From assembly GCF_002563795.1 (NCBI RefSeq), contig NZ_PDJL01000006.1, forward strand, positions 186,001 to 250,000: DNA of 64,000 nucleotides. Direction: 5' to 3'. Within the stretch, counting starts at the first letter, position 1. Every line of letters starts with the position of its first letter. Below the pieces are notes generated by a model. The model saw nothing but the letters and a program-made list of their open reading frames with translations, was not told the DNA's origin and did no database searches. This DNA comes from Vibrio sp. ES.051 (lineage in GTDB: Bacteria; Pseudomonadota; Gammaproteobacteria; Enterobacterales; Vibrionaceae). Both the position numbers and the translations under genes were made by a program. Of the stretch, positions 61,617 through 64,000 are shown piece by piece.

Positions 61617-61648
61617 AACTACTCCTTAGTTATGGCCTTTTATGTGCT

Positions 61649-64000
61649 TTAATCAAACTCGAATTGATAGAGTAGGTCAACGGCACTATCAACACCAGAA
61701 ACGGCCTCTAAATAAAGATCTTGCATCAGTCGATAACGCACCGTGAACTCACCCAACGAGTTAAAAATACCGACGCCATATCTCACTTGTAAGCCCGGCA
61801 GTATGTAACCGCTCACGGTGACTTGAGAATCATCACCTGAGCCTGCCGTGTCCAGTTGCAAGTCTTGAACGCCAAAGGCTGCGCCGATTTCTCCAACCAC
61901 ACGGCCACTCTTCGCCAAGCTTAAGCCGATTAATGTGGTGGTCATGGCATTGCCACCCGCTTCACCATCAATGTCTTGACCGCGTAATAAGTAAGATAGT
62001 GCATTCGCTTGAGGCATCGCTGGCTCGGAAAAAATCTGCACACTTGGTTCAGATGCCGGACCGGTGACACGCACCCCTGCAATCACGTCATCTTGGGTAT
62101 TGTCAGGGTTTCGAATCGCCTTGATAGAAACATAAGGCTGATCCGCAGGACCATTCATCAAGATCTTCCCCTCTTCGATCAACAAGTCCTGACCAAATGA
62201 GCGATAAGAACCATCAACGATATTTACCTCACCAACGATAAACGGTCCTTTGTCTTTCTGGGTCACATTAAGGTTACCCTTCAAGCCGCCTCTCAGACCA
62301 AAAGCCACCAGCTTAAAATCATCACCAATTTTGATATTGATGTCGGTTTCTACGTCAAGTGGCATCGGTGCGACATCATCCACTGGTTGTAAATTCTTAT
62401 CCAAAATCACCGTATCGCTTGAGACGCCAACCGCACTTGGTGGTAGCTCTTCAACCACAATTCGTCCCCAAGGCAGATTAATATTCCCTTCGACCCTAGC
62501 AAGCTGCGGTGTGACATCAATGGTCATGTCTGGTTCAACTTTGACTTGGATCATTGGGGGTATATCGACCTTAAGCTCTTGCGCAAACACGCGTGCTTTG
62601 GTGTGCCAGTTTTGTAAATCCTGCCAATCTGCCTCACCCGTGATTTCCAATTTGCCATCTGGCGTCATGATCCCGGCATCGAGGTCGGCTTGGTGACCGT
62701 TAAAGTTGATCGTGACCTGACCGGAGTTAATGTCGATTGGCGTCACTTCCCCTTGCAATTTCATTTGGTCAATCAAGAATTGACCATTCACCTTTGGATG
62801 CAAGACATCGCCAGAGATCGTCAGATCCGTATTCATGTTGGCTTTGAACAGGCTGTATTCACCAATTAATGGCGCTAAGAAATCCAGATGGAACGTCGAC
62901 AGTGACACCTTACCGTCGATCACTGGCTGTTCAGACGTCACATCAATTAACGAAACCTGACCAGATAAGTCACCGTTATCTTCGACATCCAGTCGCCAGT
63001 CTGCATCCAACTTGTCTTGCGCCAACACGGCGTTGACACTAAAGCTTTCCCAACCCACTTTAATCGGTTGTTCTAATGCTTGCTCAACCTGACCTTTTGC
63101 CATATCGATATTTATCGTGACTTCAGGCTTCTTCTCAGGCGCCCATTTAGCGCTAGCTTGCGCATTGGCAGTCCCTTGCAGATTGGTTTCTGGTGGTAAA
63201 AATAGCTTAATTTGCTCAAAGTCAAAGTTATTGACCGCGAGTTTCGCCTCACCGCTTTGTCCCACACTAATATCTTCAGTCAAACACACTCTAGCATTCG
63301 CTTGTAACCAACAATGCGCTTGGATATCGGCAATTTGCTTCTCAATGTTGACTTTAACCGCCGTCGATTTCTGTAATGTCCATGGGCCTTGCGGTGTGCT
63401 CATTGCCAGACGACGCAACGCACCATCCCAGATCATTTGCGGCTTGTGTTGAAACGTCCCTTCAATTTCTAAACTGGTTGAAACTATGTCCGACACAACA
63501 TCCAAGGTCAGTTGATGCAGTTCTTCATCGCCTGACACTTCAAGATCGGCGCGATCCACTTTGATATCAGCGTAGGTAATGTTGTTCGCAATCAGACTTA
63601 AGTTCGCTTTCGGTGCTGGCAGAGGCGTCACATCCCCCTTCAAGATTATGTTTTCGACGTTCGTTTGCTGTTGCCAGTTCATTTGGTTTAGCGCTAGGTC
63701 TAATTTGATGTCTGGCTCTTTCAAGCTACCACGCAGCGCCACGTTACCTTTCATTCTACCCGCCAGCTCAGGCACACTTTTCGAAAAGTCAGGGAAGTTA
63801 ACCTCAACATCCATCAAGATCTGTTTCTCTATCTTACCTTTCGCTCTCAGTTGATTTGGGCCATGAGACAAAGCCAGACCTTGTGTGGTGAACTGAATGT
63901 CATCACCTTTACCGTTTATATCCGATGCATCAAGCTGACCTTCAATATTGAGCGGATAACCGCGCAAGATGCCATCGATATCTAACTTAGGTAAACTGAC
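61649..64000 (-). CDS. tamB: Translocation and assembly module protein TamB (partial, right edge)
   Basis: 784 C-terminal codons of TamB are open to the window edge, so the N-terminal anchor and more repeats lie outside. TamB is an inner-membrane-anchored, periplasm-spanning AsmA/VPS13-like protein that works with TamA and is implicated in phospholipid transport to the outer membrane. The visible part has the long beta-rich repeats (VEGNINLPWGRIVVEELPPSAV; the DUF490 C-terminal domain with GLRGGLKGNLNV and IVDGSYRSFGQDLLIEEGKILMNG) and the terminal LPGLQVRYGVGIFNSLGEFTVRYRL. It is not truncated within the window. Confidence 0.95.
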   Translation of the reverse strand, partial: VSLPKLDIDGILRGYPLNIEGQLDASDINGKGDDIQFTTQGLALSHGPNQLRAKGKIEKQILMDVEVNFPDFSKSVPELAGRMKGNVALRGSLKEPDIKLDLALNQMNWQQQTNVENIILKGDVTPLPAPKANLSLIANNITYADIKVDRADLEVSGDEELHQLTLDVVSDIVSTSLEIEGTFQHKPQMIWDGALRRLAMSTPQGPWTLQKSTAVKVNIEKQIADIQAHCWLQANARVCLTEDISVGQSGEAKLAVNNFDFEQIKLFLPPETNLQGTANAQASAKWAPEKKPEVTINIDMAKGQVEQALEQPIKVGWESFSVNAVLAQDKLDADWRLDVEDNGDLSGQVSLIDVTSEQPVIDGKVSLSTFHLDFLAPLIGEYSLFKANMNTDLTISGDVLHPKVNGQFLIDQMKLQGEVTPIDINSGQVTINFNGHQADLDAGIMTPDGKLEITGEADWQDLQNWHTKARVFAQELKVDIPPMIQVKVEPDMTIDVTPQLARVEGNINLPWGRIVVEELPPSAVGVSSDTVILDKNLQPVDDVAPMPLDVETDINIKIGDDFKLVAFGLRGGLKGNLNVTQKDKGPFIVGEVNIVDGSYRSFGQDLLIEEGKILMNGPADQPYVSIKAIRNPDNTQDDVIAGVRVTGPASEPSVQIFSEPAMPQANALSYLLRGQDIDGEAGGNAMTTTLIGLSLAKSGRVVGEIGAAFGVQDLQLDTAGSGDDSQVTVSGYILPGLQVRYGVGIFNSLGEFTVRYRLMQDLYLEAVSGVDSAVDLLYQFEFD

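Noticed and set aside
62250..62696. 148-codon plus-strand frame inside tamB
   Set aside because: It is antisense to conserved TamB sequence, serine- and threonine-rich, with no ribosome binding site or domain.

Overview
The window is chromosomal DNA of a Vibrio, most likely of the Harveyi clade (V. parahaemolyticus / V. alginolyticus-like). This rests on remembered protein sequences and gene order: mtlA-mtlD-mtlR, leuO next to leuABCD, mdh divergent from argR, djlA divergent from lptD-surA-pdxA-rsmA-apaG-apaH, and ytfP-tamB. No search was run. I saw no tRNA, rRNA, CRISPR array, intact insertion sequence, integron site, phage or replication origin. Most of the window is conserved core genome.

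Layout. 1-2.7 kb is the only part that looks accessory or decaying: a two-gene amidoligase / class-I glutamine amidotransferase unit running off the left edge, a possible gene fragment, a small membrane protein and a broken DUF4382-type lipoprotein. 2.7-8.1 kb holds a SIMPL-domain protein, a long regulatory region with CRP-like sites and a probable antisense RNA (MtlS type), and the mannitol genes mtlADR. 8.2-15.8 kb is dihydroxyacetone/glycerol metabolism: DhaR, DhaK, DhaL, a DhaM carrying a complete Enzyme I module, and glycerol dehydrogenase. Two strong palindromes lie between dhaK and gldA. 15.9-20.6 kb has glmS, a DeoR-family regulator and pyruvate kinase. 20.7-32.2 kb is branched-chain amino acid synthesis: ilvIH with an unusual structured 3' end, an acyl-CoA ligase, leuO, and leuABCD behind a leucine leader peptide and attenuator.

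32.3-41.1 kb carries a DUF547 protein, djlA, and the envelope and RNA-modification operon lptD-surA-pdxA-rsmA-apaG-apaH. 41.1-48.4 kb has folA, a split threonine/serine-exporter-type pair, obgE, rpmA-rplU, ispB, a 64-residue orphan protein, mdh and argR. 48.8-53.1 kb is a TAXI-type TRAP transporter (binding protein plus fused permease) with a universal stress protein. 53.2-58.8 kb has thiBPQ behind a TPP riboswitch, then ubiX and mpl. 59.1-64 kb has fbp, ppa, a DUF2799 lipoprotein, a YtfP-type gamma-glutamylcyclotransferase-like protein and most of tamB, which runs off the right edge.

Working together: the window links sugar uptake and lower glycolysis or gluconeogenesis (mtl, dha, gldA, pykF, fbp, mdh, ppa) to leucine/valine/isoleucine synthesis and envelope assembly. 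Several units show readable control: the leu attenuator, the TPP riboswitch, CRP-like boxes before mtlA and the TRAP genes, palindromic operators at dhaK/gldA and at the DeoR-family gene, and intrinsic terminators at most convergent ends.
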